DNA from: Tanypteryx hageni
Lineage: Eukaryota > Arthropoda > Insecta > Odonata > Petaluridae
Assembly: GCA_028673005.1 (NCBI GenBank)
Contig: CM054114.1
Coordinates: 18,227,137 to 18,291,136 of the forward strand
Direction of reading: 5' to 3'
Length of the DNA stretch: 64,000 bases
The first letter of the stretch is position 1. Every line of letters starts with the position of its first letter. The notes under the pieces are model-generated. The model did no database searches and was not told the DNA's origin. It saw nothing but the letters and a program-made list of their open reading frames with translations. Position numbers and translations under genes: made by a program. Below are positions 11,608-22,564 of the stretch, one piece after another.

Positions 11608-13544
11608 TCTATAATAATAAAAGATGCTGTCTGTCTGTGGCTGTCATAACATTTCAGAAAATAAACGTTGGCGCTTCAAATATTGGCAGCAGCTTCAGGT
11701 TGATCATGAGAGTTGCAGTGCCAAAAATAATTCAAATCGGCGGACAGGGGCCCGAGGGTCCCCATTATTGGTCCAAATGTCGGCCTTTTAAAAAGATATC
11801 TCAGCAACCAATTGACCGATTTTGATGAATTCTCCACCAATATCAATGTTTTTATGAGATACATTTTCGAGCCTGAAATGGATAAAATCGGTCTACGGGG
11901 TCAAGGACCGTAATGCAAGGGCCGATCGAAATTTCACGATTTCGAGGGGTCCCCTTGGAACGGTCGGTCCAAATTTCGGCAATGCCCGTCCGCCCGTAAG
12001 CATGTATCAGGGAAGAACTAGCTGAACCGATTTCAACCAAATTTTGTAGGTACATAGAATCTTCACATAAATACATGACCAAAATTACATATTTGGACCC
12101 GATTGACCAAGCAGAGGTGCCACAATTGCAAATAAACTTTTCGGTAGTTATGCTTTTGGAAAAAATTGGCAACACCGATTTCAACCGAACTTGGTACATA
12201 GAATATTCACATAAATTCATGACCAAATGACATATCTGGACCGGATCGACAGAGCAGGGGTGCCACAATTGCAAAATAAATCTTTTCGGTAATTGTGCTT
12301 TCGGAAGGAATTGGCGGCACCGAATTCTACCAAATTTGGTACATATAATTTTCACATAAATTCATGACCAAAATGACATATTTCGAACCGATTAACCAGG
12401 TAGGGGTGCCACAATTGCAAGTTAAACTTTTCGGTAATTATGAATTTGGAAGGAATTGGCAGATCAGATTACAACGAAATTTTGTATGAAGGAGTTGTAC
12501 AACATAAAAAAAATAAAATCATGAATTTTAGGATTGATCTAGAAATCAGGGCTGTCACAATAAAAGCAATAATAAATTTCTTTTTACAACTATTTGTATT
12601 CAACTGTCATCATCAATATTAATCAAATTATAATTATTATGTACATTTATATATAAAACCATAATGGCATATTTGGACCGGATCAACTAAACAGGGGCGC
12701 CACAATTACAAATCAAACTTTCAGTAACTATGAATTTGGAAGGAATTGGCTCAACGGATGTCAACTAAATTTTACATATACATGATTTTTACAAAATACC
12801 ATAATGAAATCAAGATTTTTAAAGCGGAGCTTAAGAGCAGGATACCACGATTAAAGGTAAAATAATATTTCATTTACACGTATTTCTAGATAGCTGTCCG
12901 CATGAATTTTAACCCATTATGGTATATATAATCTTCATATAAAAAAATTACCAAAATTGTATATTTCAAACGGGTCGACTAAACAGGGCTACCACAATAT
13001 TTAGGTTAGAATTTTTCTGTAACTATGAATTTCGAAGGTATTGGCTGAACCGATTTCAATAAGAAATTTCGTTCATAGGGTTGGTATAGAATAGCAAAAC
13101 GAAATGAACATGTTTTGAACGGATCTAAAAAACAGAGCTACCACAATATAAGGAAAAATAATTTCAAAGCAAATACATTAATATTCCATTATACTACGGC
13201 GAATTTGAGGAAAAGCATTCTGTTTGAAGATATCTCAGCAACCAAACGACCGATTTTGATGGACCCTCCACCAATATCAATGTTAAACCAAGAAACGTAG
13301 AGACTTAAACCTTGGTATGCAGACTAAAGAGACGTTGAGGATATGCACCTCGGTGTCAGAACTTTGGTTTCTTGGGGTGGAGGAAGGTATTAAATTTGAG
13401 TGTAATTAATTTGTTCAATTAAAGGGGAATATTGGTCACTTACCATGAGAGTACCTTGAGTTTGGATGAAAATATTACCGAGTGATATGTGCATGAAAAG
13501 TTCTCAATTCTAAAACCAGGGCAAAGCCCGGGCAATAACGCTAG
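11608..13544 (+). mobile_element. Non-autonomous Helitron with internal ~144-bp tandem monomers
   Basis: The left end TCTATAATAATAAAAG follows an A. The right end has a GC hairpin (GGGCAAAGCCC, 13519-13529) and terminates CTAG, followed by T. TC...CTRR ends, insertion between A and T, and a 3' hairpin about 10 bp from the end are the defining Helitron features. The interior from ~11990 to ~13190 is a diverged tandem array: the marker 'gtacata' recurs at 12050, 12194 and 12339 (144-145-bp period), each unit carrying 'tatttgga', 'tgccacaatt(g/a)caa' and 'tttggaaggaattgg'. Directly repeated ~65-bp blocks ('gatatctcagcaacca...') flank the array at ~11798 and ~13228. No Rep/helicase coding is present, so it would need a helper. 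Confidence 0.85.
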
Positions 13545-13940
13545 TTAGAAATATTACTACTGAAAATATTAGGAAAATTCTTTTTGAATTAGAGAGCTCT
13601 TATCAATCTATGAATTTTCCGCTGATTGGATTTTCCATGTTGTTAATAGATTTTCCCTTAGATGGCTTCAGTTGCGAAAAATTCAAAATCTTGAAGTGTT
13701 ATTGTATCCAAACTTGACGCTGCAGATTGCTGGTAAACACCGTCCCAAGACCAAAATAAGGTTGGTGCTGATCTGATTAGTAGGAGTCATAGAGCCCACA
13801 AAATTCCTATCACACTCACAGACACACATAGACACCATCGAGAAAATAGCAAAAACGTACTCAGGGGACCACCGTTGTAATCTCGAATTCGTTTTTTCAC
13901 GAATACAATACTTTCTCCTATACTACGTATTGAGAAAGTA
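13545..13940 (+). repeat. Unclassified DNA then repeat P, right part
   Basis: From ~13735: 'gttggtgctgatctgatta', 'cacacatagacaccatcgag', 'aatagcaaaaacgt' and 'tcaggggacca', ending in the near-palindrome ACTTTCTCCTATACTACG...GAGAAAGTAA (13909-13941). This is the terminus shared by the repeat P family. Positions 13545-13734 are unassigned. Confidence 0.65.
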
Positions 13941-14349
13941 ATCAAGTACCCGTGGTAATTGCTGTGGCCATAAAAATATTGATTCTGTTTCCAAAAGTTT
14001 CCTTTATCATCTAATAGGCTCAAGTCATAAGATAAGTTATCTTGTATAAGTATCAACGCATTAAAATTTCGATCGTATTTATTTTATTCTTATTGGATCT
14101 CGAACATCCAATTGGTCCTGTTTATTGAATTCGAATCGTAAAAACTAATATGCTAACAGGACGTTGTATTTAAAATATGATAAATTTCGCAAGGTATAAG
14201 AATTCCTGTTTGCGAAGTGAAATAATATAGCGTGCTTTGTTTTTAAAAATTATCTTGACTATAATTTCAGATGTGAAGTAAATAACTAATTTGGGTAATT
14301 TTTTTAACCCCAATGAAAAGCATTACATCGAAAATCTACGCGAAAAACT

Positions 14350-14400
14350 TCGCAATACAGTAAAACCTCACATAGCGCGACTTCATAAGACGCTAATTCG
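14350..14400 (+). repeat. Possible Tigger/pogo-like terminal fragment
   Basis: TA followed by CAGTAAAACCTCACATAGCG resembles the left ends of pogo/Tigger MITEs (CAGTMAAACCTC type). No matching right end was found, so it is a fragment or a chance match. Confidence 0.4.
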
Positions 14401-14719
14401 TTAAGATACGGTGTAAACATGCCGACTCAACCTTGGAGGCGCGGTGGTTCGCCACAGAGTTTGGCATACCAAAGTTAATCTTTAAACTTATCCCGAATTA
14501 TCCATGATGAAAAGTTCAAATAAAAAGCATTTAGGGAAAAATATCCGCGATTTACTTCAATATAATGAGGAGCATCACTGTCCCTATCCTCTGTGGTTCA
14601 TACCCTTCCGTGGTATATGTTATTTCTGAGTTGCCTTCCAATGTGGCTTTACTCAACGTCGGATTTTAAAATACAGGCACCTCACCCGTGTATCATAATG
14701 GTCAATATTGATAAAAACG

Positions 14720-17455
14720 TTATATTCGCCGCTTTTTAGGAGGGACCCTATCCTCTTCACCTGCAGACGCTAGTGCTCTCTTGTACTTGTCCCAGACCGA
14801 CACTTTGTTTATTGCGAGATCGCGGAGAACGTCATTTGTTTTATTTTCCAGGGCGAGTTTGTATTTATTAGCCAAATCTTTGGCAACTTCCCTGATCGTA
14901 GGTATTCCTAGCATTTCATGGACATCTATATTACGATCCCATGTCCTGCCTACTCGGCTTAAAATTTTTCTCTCCGCGATCTCGAGTATTTTCCAAGATT
15001 TCTGCATAAGAAAACCCGTCAATACTGGTGCGGCGTACATGAGTGTCGGTCTGATCATTGAATTATATAGGTGTGTTTTTAATTCCCTGGACACGTCAAT
15101 CGATTTAAAAATTGGGAAGAGTCTGGCTCTCTTCCCTGCTGCCGCAAGGTTGATCCTTTTTACGTGTTCGTCAAACCGTAGTTTCTCGTCCATCGTTACA
15201 CCAAGGTATTTAATATGTTTAGCCCAGGGAATTTCAACACCTTCTATTGAGAGCTGTCTCGGCAAATCGGCATCCCTTTTTTGGAAGAGGATTGCTTGGG
15301 TCTTTTTGGGGTTTATCTCGATTCTCCATTTCTTATAATACTTCGTAAGTTTTTCGGTTTGCCTCAGGGCATATCGGACGGCCATTTCCGGCTGGAAGCT
15401 TCTTGTCAGTATCGCACAATCGTCCGCGTAGAGAGCAATGGTGGAATTCCAATCCCCCTCACCTGTCGGAATGTCGCCCGTGTAGATAGATAATAATAAT
15501 GGACCTAGGACACTCCCTTGTGGAACACCAGCTGCTATCCTCCTTGTCAAGCTTTCGGCACCAGTCCATTTTACGGTGAATGGCCTATCATTGATGTAAG
15601 ATTTTATAAATTTCACCTGCCAAGAGGGAAATTTTGCTATCAAAAGTTTTTGCAGTAGGCCTAAGTGCCATACTTAGTCGAAAGCTTTGCTTATGTCAAA
15701 AGCTACTCCAACAGATACATTTTTCCTGTTGAGGGCGTCCGTAATAAAATCTACCACCCTCTGCAGCTGATGTGTTGTGGAGTGTCCTGCCTTAAAGCCG
15801 AAATGCATTTGGGGGATCACACCATACCCTTCCGCGTGTGTCAATATATATGGGTAGATCATTTTTTCGCATACCTTCCCAAGGCAGGAATGGAGGGATA
15901 TAGGTCTGAAGTCAGAGGCTTTTAAGGCCCTCCTTCCTACCTTGGGTATGCATATGACGTTTGCATGCTTCCAGCCGGCAGAGTAATGTCCTATCCTTAC
16001 CGCTGCATTGAGAATCGAGATAAGGTATTCTCCTGCAGAGATTGGCAGTCGCTTTATTAGTTCATAGGGGATATTATCTTTGCCAGTCGCCTTCCCCTTC
16101 GGTAGGCGTGCTATAACTTCTGCCAATTCTCTGATGGAGAACACCGGAGTGGCTTGATCCTCGTTGTGCTGTACCCTTAGCATGGACTCGATCTCCTCCA
16201 TTTTTATGTCTGGAGTGTATTCTGTCGCCTCATTGGGCGTGAAAACCTGTTCTAAATGAGCCGCAAGATATTCTGCTTTGTCAGCAGGCGTGGTGAGTTT
16301 GCCTCTTGGGCTTTCCACCAGGGGGTCACTCCTGGCAGAATTCATTAGGGAACGCGTATACTTCCATATGGAATTGTCACTTATATTAAGATCTGCCAGT
16401 CTGATGGACCATTGGTACCTCCTCAGGCGCCTTAGTTGATCCCTAATTTCTCTATTTAGTCCCCGGAGATCCCTTTTTTGTTCGGCGGTACCGTAATGGT
16501 TGTACTGCCGCCTCACCCAGTTCCTTTTCCTTATGAGGTTTTTGATTTCGTCAGGGATCTCCAGGTTTTCTTTTGCTTTTCTTGCTCTTCGCGGAATAGC
16601 TTTTTCCGCTGCGTCATTGATTGCGTTCCCCAACAATTCTGCCGCTTCCTCTATTCCCTCCCTGGTGGATATCGTGGGCACATCGCTTGGTAGTGACTCC
16701 GTAATTATTTTCCTAAAATTAGCCCAATCCGCAAGTCCATAGCACATGCGGTGGTTGTCCTGTTGATAAAATAATACTTGTGTGCCGATCCTCAGAACCA
16801 CCGGGTAATGGTCGCTCGTTAGCTCTGGGATCGTTTTTGACACTGTCCGTTGATCAAAGTTCTTGACCAGTGCAAAATCAAGGACACTTCCTGTGTTCCT
16901 TGGTCCTGGTCGCGTCGTTGTTCTCGGAGCCACTACCCTAAATTGGTTATCTCGTGCCCATGTCTTTAAAAGATTACCACGCCTGCTATCTTTACTGCAG
17001 TTCCACGCCCAATGCGTCGCATTAAAATCACCCGCGATTATTACTCCATTGTCCATGCTAAGGAGCCCGTTTAGGTCTTGCATGCGTAATTCTTTATTTG
17101 GTGGGATATAGGTACTTATGATAGTGATGGTTCCCATCGTTGTGTCAGCACTGACACCCACTGCTTCTATCGGGCCAGAGCTTCTGTCGTCTATTTTTGC
17201 GCATGCAATACCTTCACGGGCAAGGATCGCCACTCCACCCCCTCGAGTGTTACTTTCTCGGTCCCTCCTAAATATCTCGTAACCAGGAACAGCCCAATCC
17301 TCATTCGGTTGAAGGTGCGTCTCCTGTATTAAAATAATATTTACTGAGTGTTTACTCAGGAACTCAATGAGCTCCGGCGTCTTGTTTCTTACGGCCCCGT
17401 TTGCATTCCAGTGGGCCATGATGATCGCAGTCGCTTGGTTGACCTTAGCGTCCAT
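14720..17455 (-). pseudogene. Jockey-type LINE ORF2 (endonuclease-reverse transcriptase), one stop
   Basis: Reads from the ATG at 17455 to 14720 in a single frame, ~911 codons, with one in-frame TAA (15674-15676). The amino part is an APE-type endonuclease that nicks target DNA: QETH at residues 44-47, AGDFN at 141-145, LDFALV at 192-197 and SDHYPV at 214-219. The reverse transcriptase follows: FRPISL, HFGFKAGHSTTHQL and FDISKAFD just before the stop; GVPQGSVLGP and the catalytic LYADD just after it. The tail 'GIPTIREVAKDLANKYKLALEN' type carboxyl end fits the Jockey clade. Length is normal for a Jockey ORF2 (~900). The stop lies between the RT fingers and the catalytic YADD, so the product would be inactive. 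The ATG overlaps the end of ORF1. The 3' untranslated part continues below 14720 with no clear poly(A). Confidence 0.93.
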
Positions 17456-18476
17456 TGCCGTTTTGAGCGGTTATGGCGGCTAATAGGGTCTGTATTAGCG
17501 TCATCATGGCCGTCATTTGCTGCTGGATTGTTGCAGTAAATTGGGCCATAGTCGCAACTACTGTTTTCATATCTGAGTCGTTGTTAAAAGTTTTCTCTTC
17601 CCTAATGGGCTGTTCCTTGGTTTCTTTCTCTTCTAGCGGCGGATATTCTTTTTCTTCGATCCCTTTGCCTGATTTACCTGGGAGAGTCCAGACTGATGGC
17701 GGTGGGGGGGGGGGGGGGGATCTGGACGGTTTTGTGCGTCTTGTCATTTTTCTTGTCTCTAGTTTTGAGCGCCTCTTCGTGTTTTAGGTAAACTGGACAC
17801 CTACGAGAGAATGACACGTGTTCCCCAGCATTTAGCCTTAGATTGTGCCTTGTCCTTAGGGCAATCTCTCCCTTCGTGGGCACCAGCGCATTTGTAGCAT
17901 CGAGGAGATGCGGTGCAGTTCTGGGACCCGTGTCCATATCTATTGCAGCGGAAGCACATCTGCGGCCTCTGGTATTTGTAAGGTTCTAGGTAAACTCTGT
18001 GGCTGCATATATTTTTAATTCCTGCCATAGCAGTAATCTTAAAGTTTTCGTTTTTATCGATCGTCGTTACGTATAGGTCTTTCCTCGTAGGTGCCAGTTC
18101 ACGTACTGCGACGCACGGTATTCCTAGTTCTGTTAGTTCTTCTCTAATAAAACCCAGGTCCATCCCCTCATCCAACCCTTTGATAAGGTACCTGACCGTT
18201 GTGTTCGCCTTTCCTGCCCAGGTATGCATCTGGGCGCCAGCCTCTATTAGGTATTGCTTAATAATGTCGTATTCGCTCTTAGTGGTCAGTTGTAGTCTTG
18301 ATCCGTCCTTTGTCTTTATAATAGTAAAATCGTTATTACCGATTTTTTGTCTAATCGACTTTACAAAAGCAGTGTAATTCAATATATCGTATATGACTAT
18401 GGCCGGCGGCCTCTTTTCTTTGGAACTCGGCCTAGAGGTATCTCCCGGTACGTCTATAAGCGGGTCGTACCGTAAA
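17445..18476 (-). pseudogene. Jockey-type LINE ORF1 (zinc-knuckle RNA-binding protein), frameshifted
   Basis: The encoded gag-like protein binds element RNA. The frame is open upstream of 18382 (…RPPAIVIYDILNYTAFVK…) as far as a stop near 18541, with no ATG found, so the 5' end is probably truncated. Domains in order: a PRE_C2HC-like region (…GIPCVAVRELAPTRKDLYV…), then CCHC knuckles CFRCNRYGHGSQNC and CYKCAGAHEGRDC. A frameshift near 17840 moves the third knuckle region (…HVSFSRRCPVYLKHEEALK) to another frame (17937-17674 contains it). A second shift at the poly-G/C run 17703-17720 moves the carboxyl tail to a third frame (17747-17445, ending TAITAQNGNGR-like Gln/Asn-rich residues). The ORF1 stop (17447-17445) overlaps the ORF2 start (17455-17453) within an 11-nt ATG...TAA overlap. 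Confidence 0.88.
17703..17720. repeat. Poly-G run inside LINE ORF1
   Basis: A run of G broken only near its ends. It encodes the Pro stretch of ORF1 on the minus strand and is one of the two places where the ORF1 frame changes, so slippage at this homopolymer (biological or sequencing) is the likely cause. Confidence 0.9.
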
Positions 18477-19304
18477 CAAATGTATACTAATAAAGTATAA
18501 TATACTATATATACTGACGTTGGCTGAAAGGAATATATCTTCTATTTGACCAACGCAGGCAAATTATCATGTTATCGATCAACAAAGCCAAATGAGCATG
18601 ATGCTTTTAATCTTCTACTGCTTTCTGTTTAATTAACTTTAAATTCATCCTGAAATCGCTGAACCTAATGAACGTAACCATGAACCATTCACAATTAAAT
18701 CGGTAAGAATATTTTTCAATGACTGAACTGAAATAGCTAACCTTCAAACGGATCTGATTATCAGACCGAGCATTTATATCCTAAATTATTGGCCTTCAAA
18801 CCGTCATAATTAACATACTGGACATCCATATCCAACAAGGGCAGTAATGCATATCTATAGGAGGGATCTATGTTAATTTTCAATGACGTTGGCGAAATGG
18901 CTGTGAAGGGAATTATTCACTATGCGCGGCAATGTTGTAATCATATTTGACTTTTACAAGATATTTTGAGCGGGACTTTCCGGCGAATTATTATAATATT
19001 TTGAATTTTTTATATCACGTATTTTCTAACATTCTCCAAGTAATTTAATGTTTAATCCTACATTAAAAATAACTTTACCATCAAACTTTCACGTAAAAAG
19101 TCAGATTGCTCAAGATGGAAATAATTATTATATAATGAAAACAAAAATCATACGGCGCAAGGTAACTACAGCAAGGCTGGGCTTCAATTATTCCAGATAT
19201 TGGATAATTTTTATAGCACTTTACGGCCTTTTACAATGAAAGCAACAACGATAACAAAGATGAGCACATAGGAAATTAAAACTGACAGTCTAATGTAAGC
19301 TAAA
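18477..19304. other. 5' flank of the Jockey element; no gene recognised
   Basis: Contains TATA-rich sequence (18498-18513) next to the probable 5' truncation of the LINE. The related strings 'tgacgttggctgaaa' (18524) and 'tgacgttggcgaaat' (18884) recur ~360 bp apart. Nothing else was recognised. Confidence 0.4.
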
Positions 19305-20040
19305 GAAAATCCCAAGCGATCAACAAGAAGGAATAGTATACTCTATAAATGGAATACACTGAGATTTAAAAGGAATTTTTATGGGAAATACGTATAAAAC
19401 GGTGTCCAAATATTTCGCGGTTATTGAGTTTTTATCTCCGAAACTTTAAGTCGTAATTATATGGTCTCGCGAACCTTTTTTGTGATAAATGTTGTCCTCT
19501 ATCCGAATAAATTATTAATCTAAACCTCAAAAATCATATAAGAACACGGGAGAGAAGATATGGATTTTTAATTGTTGTTTGTCGATAGAATTGTCGTATC
19601 GACCGATGTAAACAAAATATGTGATGTTATGCATAGGATTTTCTTTAATTTTTATTTCCGAAACTATAAGTCGCAATTACGTGGACTTTTTTGTGGTAAA
19701 TTTTGTCCTCCATCCAAATACATTTTTAAACCTTAAAGATCATATAAGAGCAAGGGAGAGAAAAATATGGTATTTAATTGTTGCTTGACGGATGCCATTT
19801 AACAAGACACGAGCATACGTTTATTTAAGTACTTATATAAAGTGGAAGTTTTAATTGGCGGATGAAGTTCAACGTCATAATTCGTCGATAAATTTTAATA
19901 ATGATCACAAATATTTAATTTAATCAAAATCCGTCCGGCGGTTCAGGAAATGAAAGTCACAACAGACGGACGAACGGAGGAGACGCGCCTATGAGGTGTT
20001 CCGTCACTACAGCTTCTCTAGTCAAGAACGTCTAAAAACG
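19305..20040 (+). repeat. Dispersed repeat D, copy 1
   Basis: About 730 bp, matching 43590-44310 in the same orientation. Shared blocks include 'gtatactctataaatggaat', 'tttttatctccgaaact', 'catataagagca', 'ttgacggatgccatttaaca', 'aattttaataat' and a GACGGACGAACGG stretch followed by 'aagaacgtctaaa'. Inside each copy a ~230-bp segment is repeated in tandem (first 'tatctccgaaact' ~19428, second ~19657). The class is unknown; it has no coding capacity. Confidence 0.8.
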
Positions 20041-20541
20041 GTTGGATGCAGATCGGCGACAAGACAGTCGTCATTTGCGATCTGATGAGCGCTGATTCCT
20101 CCTTAAAACTCCGATAACCAACGATAGGTGGACCATCACTTAGGACGGCTGCTTTGTAATCGAAAGGTTAGCTATTGGATATATCTTCATAGTGATTAAA
20201 CAACTCGCAAAGAATGCCATCGAAAATTACACGAAAAAAGGGCTGTTCAGAGAGAATTGCAACACCAACCATGTTTAGAACTATAAGAACGGCATGTGAA
20301 ACGAACTGCAATATGAAATAGTGAACAGTTAAAATAAAAATAATTTATGTTGCGTACAATTCTAGAATTTTTCTACCGTATTTATTGCATATCGAGTATG
20401 TTTTCTGTTAGGTATTACACCTCTGGACGTAGCTAAGTTTACCTCACTCTCCATTTTAAGTAAAATTAGTTTCTCTACAATTAGAAAAACCGCCAACCAC
20501 TAAAAAATATTTAAAATAATAAAAAAGCCAAATAAAACGTA

Positions 20542-20546
<5 letters not shown>

Positions 20547-20579
<33 letters not shown>
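20547..20579. repeat. (TA)n microsatellite
   Basis: About 16 TA units. Confidence 0.97.
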
Positions 20580-20581
<2 letters not shown>

Positions 20582-21308
20582 TTGAAATATCCATATCCAT
20601 CAATGGAGAATATTGGGGAAATTGCTTTAAAAGAGAATAAACTAAAATAAAACTATTTTAAAAATTATAAATTGATTGAACCAAAACAAATAACTAAAAA
20701 GGTAATACGGCTATTGCATAGAAAAAATGAACTAACTTAGGAACCTGCTTTTAATCATATACGAGGCAAACTATGTAAAACAAGGGCCCCAGTACCAAAG
20801 TGGTCAGAGATTAGGTTGGTAAACTACCCCGGGCAAATCAGCGTCAGGCGTCAGACCTACGCATAGCGTATATTTTGATATCCTATTTAACACTGCATTG
20901 GAAGAGCACATTAACCGCTTTCGGCAACACCAAACTTAATAAGAGGCGTGTGGGGGGCAACCTGTAGATCGAAATTCCACCAAAAACCTCCTCGGGAACA
21001 CATCACACCCAGTTCCCTCGAGAGACCTCATCGCTCTGACGGGCGTGACCTTTTCTCAAACTGCCGCCGCGCACACATCCAAGTCCTTCCGGAATGAGGA
21101 ATTTCCCCGCACAAACGGATTTCTCTGCGACACAGGACGATACTATAGTTGAGCCCTTCGACCATTAATAAGATAGACAGCGCTTGACGTCCAAAATATG
21201 AAGTCAACACAAGAAGCACGTGACTGTGGGACGAAGCGTGGTTTTGTGTAGGAGTGGTATAGGAGTAAGGCGTGGAAATCTCGTGGATTTTATTGTTTAT
21301 TGTTAAAA
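20580..21308. other. Upstream region of the THAP gene
   Basis: No gene in 20580-21000. From ~21000 to 21300 GC content rises (GCACGTG E-box-like string at 21217) just before the THAP start codon, so part of it may be promoter. Positions 20780-20860 contain 'ccaaagtggtcagagat', resembling a tRNA box A, so a degenerate SINE head is possible. Confidence 0.35.
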
Positions 21309-21379
21309 ATGGTGCAATATTGTGTTGCTTACGGGTGTAATGAGAAATCTAAGAAAGGTGCACCAGTATCATTTCATAG
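21309..21379 (+). CDS. THAP-domain protein, exon 1
   Basis: ATG at 21309 opens MVQYCVAYGCNEKSKKGAPV followed by SFH and ends at a good donor (AG|GTAAGG, 21380). It supplies the first two zinc ligands of the C2CH THAP finger (C-x4-C) and the conserved S-F-H that precedes the F-P motif. THAP fingers are DNA-binding domains shared by animal transcription or chromatin proteins and P-element-like transposases. Exon 1 ends in phase 2 and joins exon 2 (22025) in frame. The small first exon and the GT-AG intron are typical of insect THAP genes. Start choice: first ATG, immediately at the canonical THAP amino terminus. I cannot tell from this fragment whether it is a host gene or a domesticated or decayed transposase. 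Confidence 0.85.
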
Positions 21380-21505
21380 GTAAGGGACAACGTGCACTTT
21401 CATAGCCTTAGTGGCGAATTGAAGTTTCGAATATATTTGTATATAATGTGGGCAATAATTATAGGGTATATATATATATGTACAAACGTTTAATTTATAT
21501 TTTAG

Positions 21506-21571
<66 letters not shown>

Positions 21572-21754
21572 AACGTTTAATTTATATTTTACATATTATA
21601 TATATATATGTACAAACGTTTAATTTATATTTTACATATTATATATATATATGTACAAACGTTTAATTTATATTTTACATTATTATATGTTATGCTTAAC
21701 ACTCGGTTGTAGTTCTGATATTTCGATCTCTAATATTTTATATGTATGCACGCA

Positions 21755-21817
<63 letters not shown>

Positions 21818-21847
21818 AACAAAGTGTTGGGATGAGGGATATGATGA

Positions 21848-21904
<57 letters not shown>

Positions 21905-22024
21905 GGCCTACGACGCGCTGTAACACGATTTGTTTATTTTGCATTGAAATGAGCTTGTCTCATATTTTGGCTTTAAATTGCTTTATGCGGCAAGGTAAGA
22001 AGCACTGTAATTTCATCTCGTTAG
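21380..22024 (+). other. THAP gene intron 1, packed with microsatellites
   Basis: GTAAGG...TTAG intron of 645 bp. It holds (AT)n runs at ~21510-21566, ~21760-21813 and ~21850-21901, and a tandem unit 'gtacaaacgtttaattta' starting at 21480, 21567, 21610 and 21653 (43-bp period for the last three). More than half of the intron is simple sequence. Confidence 0.85.
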
Positions 22025-22317
22025 TTTTCCTGCGAATGAAGAGCAGAAGAAGAAATGGATTCTTGCTTTAAGAAAGGAAAATTTCGTGCCTTCCAAATAC
22101 TCCCGAATATGCTCACGACATTTCACACCGGATTCTTTTGACAATGAGCCATTTGGCATTGAAAGAAAATTAAAACCAAATATAGTTCCAACTATATTTG
22201 ATTTTCATTGCATCTACGGAAGACATCAGTGAAAAGAAAGCTTCCTATTGACAGAACTGTGTCAGAGCAACGCTCACATGAAATTTCAAATAACAGTTCC
22301 GAGCAAAATGTATCAAA
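22025..22317 (+). CDS. THAP-domain protein, exon 2 (one frameshift)
   Basis: Follows acceptor CGTTAG. Reads (S)FPANEEQKKKWILALRKENF..., completing the finger: the invariant Pro in FPANEE, the invariant Trp in KKWIL, CSRHF (third Cys and the His) and NIVPTIF, matching the AVPxIF box that ends THAP domains. After '...IFDF' (~22200) the frame runs into a stop, but one base over it stays open as LHLRKTSVKRKLPIDRTVSE to a perfect donor (AA|GTAAGT at 22318). The exon is 293 nt, and 294 would keep phase with both neighbours, so one base appears to be missing near 22196-22210. This is either a sequencing or assembly error or a young inactivating deletion. Confidence 0.82.
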
Positions 22318-22564
22318 GTAAGTATCCATTAATAAAATCGTAATGAAGGTATTAGTAGTTTACATTATATTAGTAATAACTATGAAATGATTTTTATTAT
22401 GGTATATCATAGTGATTTAACATTGTACGTAAGTTAGAGGTTACGGTTAGTTAGATATTATACAGGCAGATTGTCTGCATAGCTGCAATAAATTTAAGTT
22501 AAATCACTATCTACTTCTATATAGCATGATCTGTAATGATTATATTACTTCAATTTGTTTTAAG

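Noticed and set aside
11852..12355. 167-codon minus-strand open frame
   Set aside because: Translates the tandem monomers of the Helitron; its internal repeats are DNA-level.
14297..14719. Poly(A)-defined 3' end of the Jockey element
   Set aside because: No poly(A) (poly-T on plus) or target duplication could be identified with confidence.
14781..15338. 185-codon plus-strand open frame
   Set aside because: Antisense shadow of the Jockey reverse transcriptase.
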